From assembly GCA_022561485.1 (NCBI GenBank), contig JADFRD010000015.1, positions 1-34,501 on the forward strand: DNA of 34,501 nt. The letters run 5' to 3'. Both the position numbers and the translations under genes were made by a program. Of the stretch, positions 8,530 to 17,220 are shown piece by piece. The notes below the pieces were generated by a model that made no database searches, was not told where the DNA came from, and saw only the letters and a list, made by a program, of their open reading frames with translations. The stretch is from Fidelibacterota bacterium (GTDB lineage: Bacteria; Fidelibacterota; Marinisomatia; Marinisomatales; TCS55). Every line of letters starts with the position of its first letter. The first letter of the stretch is position 1.

Positions 8530-10532
8530 TGGCTCGGCTCCATGGTTTCATGAAAAAAGAATTGCTGGATGTATACCGTACAATGGTGACTGCCAGGAGA
8601 TTAGATGAGAAAATGCTAATCATGCTCAAACAAGGAAAGAGTTATTTTCATATTGGTTCATCCGGGCATGAAGCGGCGCAACTGGCTGCGGCATCTGTCC
8701 TGCGCCCCGGAGAAGACTGGGTGTATCCATATTACCGAGACGCAGCTTTATGCCTTGGGCTAGGAATGACACCAAAGGAACAATTATTATGCTTTTTAGC
8801 TCGAAAGGATGATCCCAATTCAGGCGGTCGTCAAATGCCCCAGCATTATGGCCATAAGGAACTGAGGATTGTAAGTCAATCTAGTGCGACAGGTACTCAA
8901 TTTCTGCAGGCCGTCGGTACAGCAATGACTCGTCAGTGGGAGAAAACAAAGGAAATCGTCTATGTTTCCAGTGGTGAAGGAGCGACAAGCCAGGGTGATT
9001 TTCATGAAGCATTAAATTGGGCGAGTAGGACAAAGTTACCGATTTTATTTCACATTGAAGATAATGAATACGCCATCAGCGTGCATATATCTGAACAGAC
9101 TTCGGGTGGGTCGGTGTATTCCATGGTTGCCGGTTACCAAAACCTTGCACGCTTCGATGTGGATGGAACTGATTATTTTGAGACACAATTAGCGTTTAAG
9201 AAAGCAGCCGAGCGGGCGAGGAAGGGAAAAGGCCCATCTGTCATCGTTAGCAAAGTCGTTCGTTTATTGCCGCATTCTGCCTCGGATGACCAGCGCAAAT
9301 ACAGATCAGAAAAAGAGTTGGTTGAAGATAAGGCTAAAGATCCGATTGACCGTTTTGAAAACACCTGTATCAAAGCCAAAATAATTTCTGAGAAAGAATT
9401 TGAAAAAATTACAAAAGAAGTTTTCGAAAAAATCAATGTAGAAGCTGAATGGGCAGAAGGAAAACCGCACCCGGATACTGAAACAGCAATGGATCATATT
9501 TACTCCGACAATCATTCGATGAATGAAACGGCTCTGAATACGATAGCAGATAAAATTGTCATGGTGGATGCGATCAACCACGCATTGGCAGAAGAAATGA
9601 AAGCCAATGAAAAAATGGTCATTTATGGGCAGGATATTGCTGATCCTAAAGGGGGTGTCTTTACTGCTACAAAAAACCTGACCAAAACGTATGGAAATGA
9701 AAGGGTTTTTAATTCACCATTGGCTGAATCATCCATTATCGGAACAGCAATCGGACTGGCTGTTGCCGGATGGAAACCCGTAGTCGAAATTCAATTTGGA
9801 GATTATATTTGGACGGCCATGATGCAGCTTCGTAATGAAGTGGCGACAATGCGTTATCGTTCAAATAACGACTGGAGCTGCCCCATGGTCATTCGTGTAC
9901 CGGTGGGCGGCTATATACATGGTGCTCTTTATCATAGTCAATCCATCGATGGAATTTTTATTCATATTCCGGGGATATATATAGCGTATCCTTCTTCAGC
10001 TTCTGATGCAAAAGGCCTTTTGAAGGCAGCCTGCAGAATGAATGATCCTGTTTTATTTTTGGAGCATAAAGGATTATATCGCCAAGGCTATTGCGCAACA
10101 CCCGAACCGGATGAAAATTATATTCTTCCATTCGGAAAGGCAAGAATTGTACAGGCTGGAAATGAAGCAACCATAATCACTTGGGGAGCCATGGTGCAAA
10201 AATCTATTGAGGCTGTGGCAGAATGTAATGCAAACGGAAAAGTAGACATCATTGATTTACGCACATTAAATCCATTAGATATAGATACCATTGGCGCATC
10301 TGTAGCAAAGACAGGAAAAGTTGTGATCGTTTATGAAGATACGTTCACCAACGGTCCTGGAGCTGAAATATCCGCTATAATAGCAGATAACTTTTTTGAA
10401 CATTTGGATGGACCGATTAAACGAGTAGCAACAAAAGATTCGCCCATACCTTATAATTGGTATTTGGAAGAGAAAATTTTACCGCAGACATCTGATATTG
10501 TGTCAGCGCTAACAGATTTACTGGAGTATTAA
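8529..10532 (+). CDS. 2-oxoacid dehydrogenase E1, alpha and beta subunits fused
   Basis: Thiamine-diphosphate decarboxylase component of a branched-chain or pyruvate-type 2-oxoacid dehydrogenase. The 667 residues hold the alpha part (about 10-320: RRLDEKM, GSSGHEAAQ, and the ThDP/Mg motif GEGATSQGDFHEALNWA ... IEDNEYAIS) joined without a break to the beta part (about 335-667: VDAINHALAEEM, GQDIADPKGGVF, FNSPLAESSIIGTAIGLA, VRVPVGG). In many bacteria these are two genes. Fused forms of this kind are common in Bacteroidetes relatives and are often annotated as branched-chain or pyruvate dehydrogenase, so the substrate cannot be settled by reading alone. The start overlaps the lipB stop (TAATG). 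Confidence 0.93.
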   Translation: MARLHGFMKKELLDVYRTMVTARRLDEKMLIMLKQGKSYFHIGSSGHEAAQLAAASVLRPGEDWVYPYYRDAALCLGLGMTPKEQLLCFLARKDDPNSGGRQMPQHYGHKELRIVSQSSATGTQFLQAVGTAMTRQWEKTKEIVYVSSGEGATSQGDFHEALNWASRTKLPILFHIEDNEYAISVHISEQTSGGSVYSMVAGYQNLARFDVDGTDYFETQLAFKKAAERARKGKGPSVIVSKVVRLLPHSASDDQRKYRSEKELVEDKAKDPIDRFENTCIKAKIISEKEFEKITKEVFEKINVEAEWAEGKPHPDTETAMDHIYSDNHSMNETALNTIADKIVMVDAINHALAEEMKANEKMVIYGQDIADPKGGVFTATKNLTKTYGNERVFNSPLAESSIIGTAIGLAVAGWKPVVEIQFGDYIWTAMMQLRNEVATMRYRSNNDWSCPMVIRVPVGGYIHGALYHSQSIDGIFIHIPGIYIAYPSSASDAKGLLKAACRMNDPVLFLEHKGLYRQGYCATPEPDENYILPFGKARIVQAGNEATIITWGAMVQKSIEAVAECNANGKVDIIDLRTLNPLDIDTIGASVAKTGKVVIVYEDTFTNGPGAEISAIIADNFFEHLDGPIKRVATKDSPIPYNWYLEEKILPQTSDIVSALTDLLEY

Positions 10533-10535
10533 AGA

Positions 10536-11846
10536 ATGATCGTTGATATTGTCATGCCCAAGATGGGCGAATCGATTACAGAAGGAACGATACTGGAATG
10601 GCGAAAAAGCGTCGGAGACATGATCGCTTTGGATGAAATCCTGCTTGAAATAGGAACGGATAAAGTTGATTCAGAAATCCCATCCCCCAACAGCGGAATT
10701 ATTGCAGAAATTTTAGCTGAACCCAATGAAGTGGTTGAAGTGGGTAAAGTCATTGCCCGTATAGAAACGGAAGGCGATGTTATTGTTACCGAAACACCAA
10801 TGGGTGAAGCAGAATCGAAACCTGTCCAGGAATCGCACCTGGAAACCACTATTCCACCTCCCGCCACGGCTGAATCCACTCCAGAATCACTTGTTCCCGG
10901 TGTGCCGGTAACGGGTGAGAAAAAATATTATACACCGATTGTCAAAGCCATCGCCCGGAAAGAAGGCGTAAGTAAAGCCGTTTTGGCCTCAATTCCAGGG
11001 ACAGGTAAAAATGGCCGTGTGACGAAAAAGGATCTACTGGGTTATCTGGAGACACGAAAAACTGCTCCAATTCCGTCGATACTTACTGCAATGGATACGG
11101 GTGCAATACCCGCTCAACCTGCTCCAGTCATTGAACAGTTAAGCGATGAGCATGTGGAAATGGACAAAATTCGCCGGATCATTGCTGAACACATGCGGCA
11201 TAGTCTGGATACCGCTGCTCACGTGCATCTCATGAATGAAGTGGATATGACACGCATTGTTCAATTTGTCGTAAATCATGGTCCAAGCTTCAAAGCACGT
11301 GAAGGATTCTCTCTGACATATACGCCATTTATTGTCGCGGCGAGTGTTCGTGCGTTGCAGGCATTTCCGGATATGAACAGTTCCATCGAAGGAACGACGA
11401 TTATTCACAAGAAGAACGTGAATATTGGTTTAGCTGTTGCTGTGGAGAATGGACTCATGGTTCCGGTGATTCCAAAATGCGAGGAATTGAATTTTCTTGG
11501 TCTCTGCAGAAAAGTGCGTGACTTGGCAGTTCGGACACGAAATAAACAGATTTCTCCTGATGAATTATCCGGCTCAACATTCTCAATATCCAATTTTGGT
11601 GTATTCAATGTGACCACCGGAACACCCATTATTAACCAGCCGAATGTTGGAATCCTTGGAGTAGGAACGATTAAGAAAAAACCTGTGGTTATTGAAACAG
11701 AACATGGCGATACCATTGGCATCCGCAGCATGATGCATTTATCTCTCGGCTTTGATCATCGCCTGATCGATGGTTCCGGCGGCGCTCGATTTATTGAAAT
11801 GGTGTTGAATAATTTGGAAAATATGGATTTGAATAACCTGTTCTGA
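10536..11846 (+). CDS. Dihydrolipoamide acyltransferase (E2)
   Basis: Core acyltransferase of the same complex, 436 residues. Domain order: single lipoyl domain 1-78 with lipoylated Lys43 in the GTDKVDSEIPSP turn; a Pro/Glu/Thr-rich linker; peripheral-subunit-binding domain about 129-172 (TPIVKAIARKEGVS ... GKNGRVTKKDLLGYL); second linker; catalytic domain to the C-terminus with the active-site motif FDHRLIDGSGGARF. The sequence is closer in style to branched-chain or pyruvate E2 than to the succinyl enzyme, but the substrate is not certain. It starts 3 bases after the E1 stop and its TGA overlaps the lipA ATG. LipB and LipA from the same operon would modify Lys43. Confidence 0.95.
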   Translation: MIVDIVMPKMGESITEGTILEWRKSVGDMIALDEILLEIGTDKVDSEIPSPNSGIIAEILAEPNEVVEVGKVIARIETEGDVIVTETPMGEAESKPVQESHLETTIPPPATAESTPESLVPGVPVTGEKKYYTPIVKAIARKEGVSKAVLASIPGTGKNGRVTKKDLLGYLETRKTAPIPSILTAMDTGAIPAQPAPVIEQLSDEHVEMDKIRRIIAEHMRHSLDTAAHVHLMNEVDMTRIVQFVVNHGPSFKAREGFSLTYTPFIVAASVRALQAFPDMNSSIEGTTIIHKKNVNIGLAVAVENGLMVPVIPKCEELNFLGLCRKVRDLAVRTRNKQISPDELSGSTFSISNFGVFNVTTGTPIINQPNVGILGVGTIKKKPVVIETEHGDTIGIRSMMHLSLGFDHRLIDGSGGARFIEMVLNNLENMDLNNLF

Positions 11847-12724
11847 TGGCACTGCAGACACGTATAATTAACAAACCCAAAATTCGTCTGACCATTGGCG
11901 AAAGATACAAGTTTGTTAACCACGTCGTTCATTCAAATAAATTGAATACGGTTTGTGAAGAAGCTCGCTGCCCGAACATTTATGAATGCTGGAATCGCGG
12001 TACGGCAACCATCATGATCCTTGGCGATGTTTGTACCAGGGCGTGTGGATTTTGTTCAGTGGAAACGGGTAAACCAACCTGGAATGATCCATTGGAACCA
12101 TATCGTACAGCCATGGCAGTGAAGAAAATGAAACTGCGTCATGTAGTGATCACGTCTGTTGATCGTGATGATTTAAAAGCGGACTTTGGTGCAAAAATAT
12201 GGGCAGAAACTATTGAACAAATACATACACATGTTTCTTCTTGTACCGTTGAAGTGTTGACTCCGGATTTTCAAGGATATGTTCCTGCCTTGGAAACTGT
12301 ATTTTCAGCACGTCCGGAAATATTTTCCCATAATGTTGAATGCGTTGAGAGAATCAGTAAACAGGTTCGTTCTCAGGCGAATTGGGTACGCAGTTTGGAT
12401 GTATTAAAACATTCAGTTGATTATGGATTAATGACAAAAACGGGTATGATGGTGGGGCTAGGAGAGACCAAGGAAGAAGTGTTGGATACCATGAAGGAAA
12501 TTGTAGAAATTGGCATCGAGATTTTTACCATTGGCCAATATCTCCAACCAACTCAGGATCATCTTCCTGTTATGCGGTATGTTGAAAAGGAAGAATTTGT
12601 GGAATATAAAATCAAAGGTTTGGAGATGGGTTTCAAAATAGTTGAATCAGGAGCCTTGGTGAGGAGTTCTTACCACGCAGATGAACAAGCCAGATTAAAC
12701 GGAGTTAAATCATTCGATGAATAA
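11846..12724 (+). CDS. lipA: Lipoyl synthase
   Basis: Radical-SAM enzyme inserting two sulfurs into octanoyl groups on lipoyl domains. Of 292 residues. The auxiliary cluster Cys triad is Cys37/Cys42/Cys48 (CEEARCPNIYEC), the radical-SAM triad Cys63/Cys67/Cys70 (CTRACGFC), and the C-terminal RSSYHAD Ser that ligates the auxiliary cluster is present. Normal length. It completes the de novo route LipB-LipA inside the E1-E2-E3 operon, a sensible arrangement of enzyme complex with its cofactor synthesis. Confidence 0.97.
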   Translation: MALQTRIINKPKIRLTIGERYKFVNHVVHSNKLNTVCEEARCPNIYECWNRGTATIMILGDVCTRACGFCSVETGKPTWNDPLEPYRTAMAVKKMKLRHVVITSVDRDDLKADFGAKIWAETIEQIHTHVSSCTVEVLTPDFQGYVPALETVFSARPEIFSHNVECVERISKQVRSQANWVRSLDVLKHSVDYGLMTKTGMMVGLGETKEEVLDTMKEIVEIGIEIFTIGQYLQPTQDHLPVMRYVEKEEFVEYKIKGLEMGFKIVESGALVRSSYHADEQARLNGVKSFDE

Positions 12725-13037
12725 AACCATTGTATACAGCTTGACGATTTTTGCCGGTATCGTTTTAATGATTACCATAAACATAAAACAAGATTTTGGG
12801 GAAGAAGAACCAACCAATATAAATCAGCCAATTATGGTGGATGGTAAAATACCACCCCAATTATCAGATCTTTTTGAAGGACAGGACGAAGGCCCTCATC
12901 AGAAATATGTAGATGAAAAATTTTGTTTGAAATGCCATAAACAGGAAATGGATATACCGGGGTTGGGTAACGTACCAAAAATTCCCCATGAATTTCAACC
13001 GGATTGTGTTTCCTGTCATTTCTTACCGTCGGTGTAA
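12717..13037 (+). CDS. Small membrane-anchored dihaem cytochrome c-like protein
   Basis: Protein of 106 residues with an N-terminal hydrophobic helix (about 5-22, signal peptide or anchor), a flexible acidic stretch, and two CXXCH motifs near the C-terminus (CLKCH, CVSCH), spaced as in small periplasmic dihaem domains of the NapB type: ...GPHQKYVDEKFCLKCHKQ... and IPHEFQPDCVSCHF, where the preceding His residues may be distal ligands. It overlaps lipA by 8 bases and so is translationally coupled to it, although nothing about lipoate metabolism requires a cytochrome. Its true partner may be the multihaem cluster 4 kb downstream. Function unknown; haem binding is a strong prediction. Confidence 0.8.
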   Translation: MNKTIVYSLTIFAGIVLMITINIKQDFGEEEPTNINQPIMVDGKIPPQLSDLFEGQDEGPHQKYVDEKFCLKCHKQEMDIPGLGNVPKIPHEFQPDCVSCHFLPSV

Positions 13038-13063
13038 GTATGACTACAATGCGTAATAAACCT

Positions 13064-13091
13064 GCCATATGTGCATATAATATTATATGGC
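13064..13091. promoter_or_regulatory. Nested palindromes upstream of lon
   Basis: A perfect 16-bp palindrome CATATAATATTATATG (13074-13089) is nested with GCCATAT (13064-13070)/ATATGGC (13085-13091). It lies about 45 bases before the lon start in an otherwise featureless 97-base spacer. It could be an operator or part of a promoter; it is AT-rich, so chance is possible. No heat-shock CIRCE element is seen. Confidence 0.3.
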
Positions 13092-13134
13092 ATATTAATT
13101 GAACGAATGTTAATAAAAATTTCAAAGGAAAATA

Positions 13135-15534
13135 ATGTCTGAAGATATAAAACTCGTTACTGAAGAATATGCCGTCATGCCTCTACGGAATACGGTGCTG
13201 TTCCCACAGCAGGTCATTCCGATTTACGTTGGCAGGGAAAAATCTTTAAAACTTATCAATGATCTTCCTCCCCAGGGAAAACACATTGTTGTTGTTGCTC
13301 AGGAAGATGGTTCTATTGAAGATCCAAAACCAGAAGATCTCTATTCATACGGAACACTGGCAGTTGTTTTGAAAGTATTTGATATGCCCGACAACAGTAA
13401 ATCGGCTATTGTCCAGGGAGTGGAAAGAGTCAAGATGCTGGATTACGTCAAAGATAATCCATATTTTGTTGCCAAAGTTACCCGCATTAAGGATATTGAA
13501 GAATCCAATATCGAGCTGGATGCGCTTGTTAAGAATTTACGCACTACTTTTTCAGAACTGATTCAAGTGGCGCCAAACCTCACGGAAGAGCATTCCGGTA
13601 TGCTGTCAAATATCCAAAAGCCATCCAGGCTGGCTGACAGGGCTATTTCATTACTGACCGTTTCCAACTCTGAAAAACAGGAAATACTGGAAGAGTTAAA
13701 CGTCAAATCGCGTGTGGAGAAATCCATCGCATTATTATCTCGGGAAATTCAACGCATCAAGCTGGGTGAAGAAATTCAGAGTGAAGTTCATGATGAGATT
13801 TCTAAAACACAGCGGGAATATTATTTGCGCGAGCAGATGAAAGCAATCAAGAAAGAATTGGGTGAAGACGAAGGTTCAGTAGAACTTAATGAATTGGAAG
13901 AAAAGGTAAAAGAAGCCAAAATGTCTGAAGAGGCAGAAAAAGTTGCCTTGAAAGAATTGGACAGACTTTCCCGCATCCCGACTCAATCTCCGGAATATTC
14001 TGTCGCCAGGACATATATTGAATGGCTGACGGATCTTCCCTGGTCTAATTCGTCTGAAGAATCGATGGATATTGTTAAAGCAAATGAAATATTGGATGAA
14101 GACCACTATGGTTTGAATAAGATTAAAGAACGAATAATCGAATATTTGGCCGTTCGATCATTAAAACTGAAAAAGGATCCAAATGGTATTGTAAAAGGTC
14201 CCATTCTTTGCTTTGCCGGACCTCCCGGAGTGGGTAAAACATCATTGGGAAAATCCATCGCTAGAGCAATGGGACGTGAATTTATTCGTATTTCTCTTGG
14301 CGGTGTTCGGGATGAAGCAGAAATCAGAGGACATCGGCGCACCTACATCGGAGCTTTACCCGGAAGAATTATACAATCTCTGAAAAAAGCAGGCACCAAT
14401 AATCCTGTCTTTATGCTTGATGAAATTGACAAGTTGGGAATGGATTTCCGCGGTGATCCATCATCTGCTCTATTAGAAGTGTTGGATCCGGAACAAAATT
14501 ACACATTTAGTGATCATTATCTGGAAGTGAATTTCGATTTGAGCAACGTCATGTTCATTTCCACAGCAAATTATCAAGATCCCATTCCGCCTGCTTTGAG
14601 AGACAGAATGGAGATTTTGGATTTCAGCGGATACATTGAAGATGAGAAGGTCAAGATTGCCCAACGCCATTTAATACCAAAACAAATTGAAGAAAATGGA
14701 CTCACATCAAAGGAAGTTGGTTTTGATGTAACGGCTATCAAAGAGTTGATTCGCTCCTATACACGGGAAGCCGGTGTCCGTAATCTGGAGAGGGAAATTG
14801 CCAATGTATTACGGAAAGTAGCCCGTGCATATGTGGAGAAAAAAAGCCCTAAAGTTAATTTAACCAAAAAGAAGGTTAACCATTATTTAGGCGCTCCACG
14901 CTTTTATTCAGAATTAGCTGAACGTACCACCAAACCCGGTGTGGTTATCGGCTTGGCTTGGACGGCGGCAGGAGGCGATATTCTATTTATAGAAGCATCA
15001 AAAATGAAGGGGAAGGGCAACTTGACACTCACCGGACAACTGGGCGATGTAATGAAAGAATCAGCTACGGCTGCTCTAACCTATATTCGTTCACACACAG
15101 ATATACTTGGAATTGATGATAATTTTCATGAAAAGACAGACATCCATATTCATGTTCCGGCCGGTGCGATTCCAAAAGATGGGCCATCGGCAGGTGTAAG
15201 TATGTTTACAGCAATATTATCGTTATTAACTGGAAAACCAGTGATAGATGAATTAGCTATGACAGGGGAAATAACCCTCCGTGGAAACGTGTTGCCTATC
15301 GGCGGCGTGAAAGAAAAAGTAACGGCTGCTCATCGCGCTGGTATCAAAACGATCATTTTACCGGATCATAATAAAAAGGATTTGGAAGAAATTCCTGACC
15401 ACATTAAAAAAGATTTGACATTTCATTTTGCAAAAGAAATGATGGATGTGATTGATGTGGCAATGCCGGGAATCAATGGACGGAAGAAAAAAACCACAAA
15501 GAAAACCGGTCAAAAAACAAAAAAAGCATCTTAA
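13135..15534 (+). CDS. lon: ATP-dependent protease Lon
   Basis: Cytoplasmic AAA+ serine protease that degrades misfolded and regulatory proteins. At 799 residues it is of typical LonA length. Seen: N-terminal substrate-binding domain starting MPLRNTVLFPQQVIP, coiled helical region about 200-280, Walker A GPPGVGKTS (362-370), Walker B VFMLDEIDK, and the protease dyad Ser685 (DGPSAGVS) and Lys728 (GGVKEK). The C-terminal tail is unusually Lys/Thr-rich (GRKKKTTKKTGQKTKK). AAAGGA precedes the ATG. It stands apart from the lipA operon by 97 bases and probably has its own promoter. Confidence 0.98.
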   Translation: MSEDIKLVTEEYAVMPLRNTVLFPQQVIPIYVGREKSLKLINDLPPQGKHIVVVAQEDGSIEDPKPEDLYSYGTLAVVLKVFDMPDNSKSAIVQGVERVKMLDYVKDNPYFVAKVTRIKDIEESNIELDALVKNLRTTFSELIQVAPNLTEEHSGMLSNIQKPSRLADRAISLLTVSNSEKQEILEELNVKSRVEKSIALLSREIQRIKLGEEIQSEVHDEISKTQREYYLREQMKAIKKELGEDEGSVELNELEEKVKEAKMSEEAEKVALKELDRLSRIPTQSPEYSVARTYIEWLTDLPWSNSSEESMDIVKANEILDEDHYGLNKIKERIIEYLAVRSLKLKKDPNGIVKGPILCFAGPPGVGKTSLGKSIARAMGREFIRISLGGVRDEAEIRGHRRTYIGALPGRIIQSLKKAGTNNPVFMLDEIDKLGMDFRGDPSSALLEVLDPEQNYTFSDHYLEVNFDLSNVMFISTANYQDPIPPALRDRMEILDFSGYIEDEKVKIAQRHLIPKQIEENGLTSKEVGFDVTAIKELIRSYTREAGVRNLEREIANVLRKVARAYVEKKSPKVNLTKKKVNHYLGAPRFYSELAERTTKPGVVIGLAWTAAGGDILFIEASKMKGKGNLTLTGQLGDVMKESATAALTYIRSHTDILGIDDNFHEKTDIHIHVPAGAIPKDGPSAGVSMFTAILSLLTGKPVIDELAMTGEITLRGNVLPIGGVKEKVTAAHRAGIKTIILPDHNKKDLEEIPDHIKKDLTFHFAKEMMDVIDVAMPGINGRKKKTTKKTGQKTKKAS

Positions 15535-15553
15535 CTTCGCACCCGTTTTTAAT

Positions 15554-15620
15554 GGGCGATTAACTACCGTCCACACTGCAAAAGCAGTTTTGGCGGACAG
15601 GCAGCTGGTTTTGACCAGCT
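15554..15620 (+). other. Partial, interrupted copy of the tRNA-Val 5' half
   Basis: The 12-mer GGGCGATTAACT at 15554-15565 is identical to the first 12 bases of the tRNA that starts at 15648, and CAGCTGGT (15602-15609), the next element of the same tRNA, follows after 36 inserted bases. The insert contains hairpin ACTGC-AAAA-GCAGT (15575-15588), and AGCTGGT-TTTG-ACCAGCT (15603-15620) forms a second one. It cannot fold as a full tRNA. The hairpins may also serve as lon 3'-end structures. Confidence 0.5.
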
Positions 15621-15647
15621 TCGTTCAAGAGATAGATTATTAAAATA

Positions 15648-15724
15648 GGGCGATTAACTCAGCTGGTCAGAGTGCCTCCCTTACAAGGAGGAAGTCGGGA
15701 GTTCGAATCTCTCATCGCCCACCA
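15648..15724 (+). tRNA. tRNA-Val (anticodon UAC)
   Basis: A full cloverleaf of 77 bases including encoded CCA. The acceptor stem GGGCGAT/ATCGCCC pairs perfectly, the D arm reads CTCAGCTGGTCAGAG, the anticodon stem CCTCC/GGAGG encloses loop CTTACAA with anticodon TAC, and the T arm contains GTTCGAATC. It sits 113 bases after lon and 51 before the cold-shock gene. Confidence 0.97.
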
Positions 15725-15775
15725 AGCTTAATTTAATATGGCTTGTAATATATCAATTAACACATAGGAAGTAAC

Positions 15776-15985
15776 ATGACAGAAAAAAAACAAGGAACCG
15801 TTAAGTGGTTCAACAACTCTAAAGGTTTTGGATTTATTGAATGTGAAGGCCAAAATGATTTATTTGTTCATATGAGCGAGATACAAATGGAAGGCTTTAA
15901 AACACTTTCTGAAAATCAAAAAGTTGAGTTTGAAATTGGTGAAGGTAAAAAAGGACCTGCAGCCATAAACGTTAAGCCTTTATAG
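15776..15985 (+). CDS. Cold-shock domain protein
   Basis: Single cold-shock domain of 69 residues, an RNA/ssDNA-binding chaperone. RNP1 (KGFGFI, in [16 protein letters not shown]) and RNP2 (DLFVHMS) are intact; the C-terminal [13 protein letters not shown] closes the fold. AGGAAG precedes the ATG. The 51-base spacer after the tRNA leaves room for its own promoter, but read-through from the tRNA is possible. A terminator follows. It is of the CspA family; which paralogue cannot be said. Confidence 0.96.
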   Translation: MTEKKQGTVKWFNNSKGFGFIECEGQNDLFVHMSEIQMEGFKTLSENQKVEFEIGEGKKGPAAINVKPL

Positions 15986-16025
15986 AATATCTTCATAAAA
16001 ATAGATTAACGTAAAACTAGTGAGG

Positions 16026-16055
16026 AAAGCCATCTCTTTGAGGTGGTTTTTTTTT
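16026..16055 (+). terminator. Rho-independent terminator after the cold-shock gene
   Basis: AAAGCCATCTC and GAGGTGGTTTT pair through an 11-bp stem with two G-T pairs and a short T loop, followed by a run of T residues. It lies 40 bases downstream of the stop codon. Confidence 0.85.
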
Positions 16056-16130
16056 ACTTGTTGGCCATTTACAAAGTCATTCAGGTGGAAAAAAGACTTA
16101 GGTTTAAAACGTCTAATCAATTATTTTTCG

Positions 16131-16183
16131 GGCGGAACATCCCGACGGTAGTAGGGAGAACCATCACATGTTCCACTTACTAC
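16131..16183 (+). other. Structured leader before the small conserved gene
   Basis: Two overlapping dyads: GGAACAT (16134-16140) with ATGTTCC (16168-16174), and GTAGTA (16148-16153) with TACTAC (16178-16183), the latter extended inward by GAAC/GTTC. The two foldings exclude one another, as in an attenuator or antiterminator switch. I recognise no known riboswitch class, and chance is possible. Confidence 0.3.
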
Positions 16184-16227
16184 TTTAATTCAGCAAACTA
16201 AATATCAGTAAAAAAAAGGAAAAAATC

Positions 16228-16536
16228 ATGAATGCGGTTAAAGTGCAATACACAGTTAAAAAAGAGTATGTCGAAACCAACAAAGCCAATATCCAGCGGG
16301 TCATGACCGATCTCAAAGATATTAACAATCCAAATATCAAATACAGCGCTTTTCTGCTCGATGATGGTAAATCATTTGTACACTTTATAATGCGGCTTGA
16401 TGATCAAGCGCAAAAGACCCTGAGCGAATTGCCTTCATTCCAGGAGTTTCAACGTCAACTGAGAGAAAGTGGGCCAGAAGTAGCCCCAAAAGCCGAAAAC
16501 CTTCATTTGGTAGGATCCTCGTGGGATATCATCTAA
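16228..16536 (+). CDS. Conserved small protein, probable dimeric alpha/beta-barrel (ABM-like) fold
   Basis: Of 102 residues, cytoplasmic, no signal peptide. It opens with strand MNAVKVQYTVKKEYVETNKANIQRVMTDL and has the strand FVHFIMRL and helix SFQEFQRQLRE expected of small dimeric ferredoxin-like proteins such as antibiotic-biosynthesis-monooxygenase-type domains. I know similar short proteins from Bacteroidetes-type genomes but no assigned function. There is no obvious haem or metal site. AAAGGA lies before the ATG. It is flanked by non-coding DNA on both sides and is probably monocistronic. Confidence 0.75.
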   Translation: MNAVKVQYTVKKEYVETNKANIQRVMTDLKDINNPNIKYSAFLLDDGKSFVHFIMRLDDQAQKTLSELPSFQEFQRQLRESGPEVAPKAENLHLVGSSWDII

Positions 16537-17220
16537 TTTTGTTTCATGGCTATGTTCCAACATGGAAGCATGGCGCCAACCCGCCGTCCCAAAACTAAAT
16601 CCGGTGTAAATAAATAACTCTGTGTATCCTGTCACCATGACGTACAGAGTTGCGAACTTTCAATAAAATCGTAGAAATAGAAACTTCATTAACGACAGTA
16701 TCTTCCAAAATATTACGTAGATACAAGAATTGTGATGTTCTATTAATCGCTCGAAAAAGAGGGTTATGTTTTCAGTAATGTTTGTACCACCGACAAAGAG
16801 CCCTCGTTTATTGATATTGACGTGGGCTTTCTTGTTTATAGTGGAGTCATAATGTGCTATATAATGTTACTGTGAATTGTAAAGTGGCCACAGATATGGT
16901 GGAAACAGCTACTATTACAAATAGTACTTATGAGTTTTATGGGTGTATTCGTTTCTTTTGGAATACTTGATGCTATCTAAAATATTAGGTTATGAACGTT
17001 TGAAGTGTCAAACATTGCACTAACAACCGACATGAAGGTTTTGATTCTTTCCGAAAACTAAATCCGGAGAAAAAAATCAATAAGTTTATCTTGTTACCGA
17101 ACTGTATCGAGGTGTGAACCGTTATCAAAATGTAATAAAAAAAAAATAAATTTGGTTAAAAATATAATTCTCTGAATTCAACAATAAATATTAAAGAGGA
17201 TATTAAAATCTTAAAATCGT
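16537..17220. other. Long non-coding gap
   Basis: No convincing gene on either strand; only short frames occur. It holds a 14-base direct repeat AAAACTAAATCCGG at 16591-16604 and 17054-17067, a 6-bp hairpin GTTTGA-AGTG-TCAAAC near 16997, and increasingly AT-rich sequence toward the next gene. It may be decayed coding DNA, or a long leader or small-RNA locus; I cannot tell. Confidence 0.4.

Noticed and set aside
15535..15647. A second complete tRNA upstream of tRNA-Val
   Set aside because: Only the first 20 bases of the tRNA are represented and they are interrupted; no anticodon or T arm can be formed.
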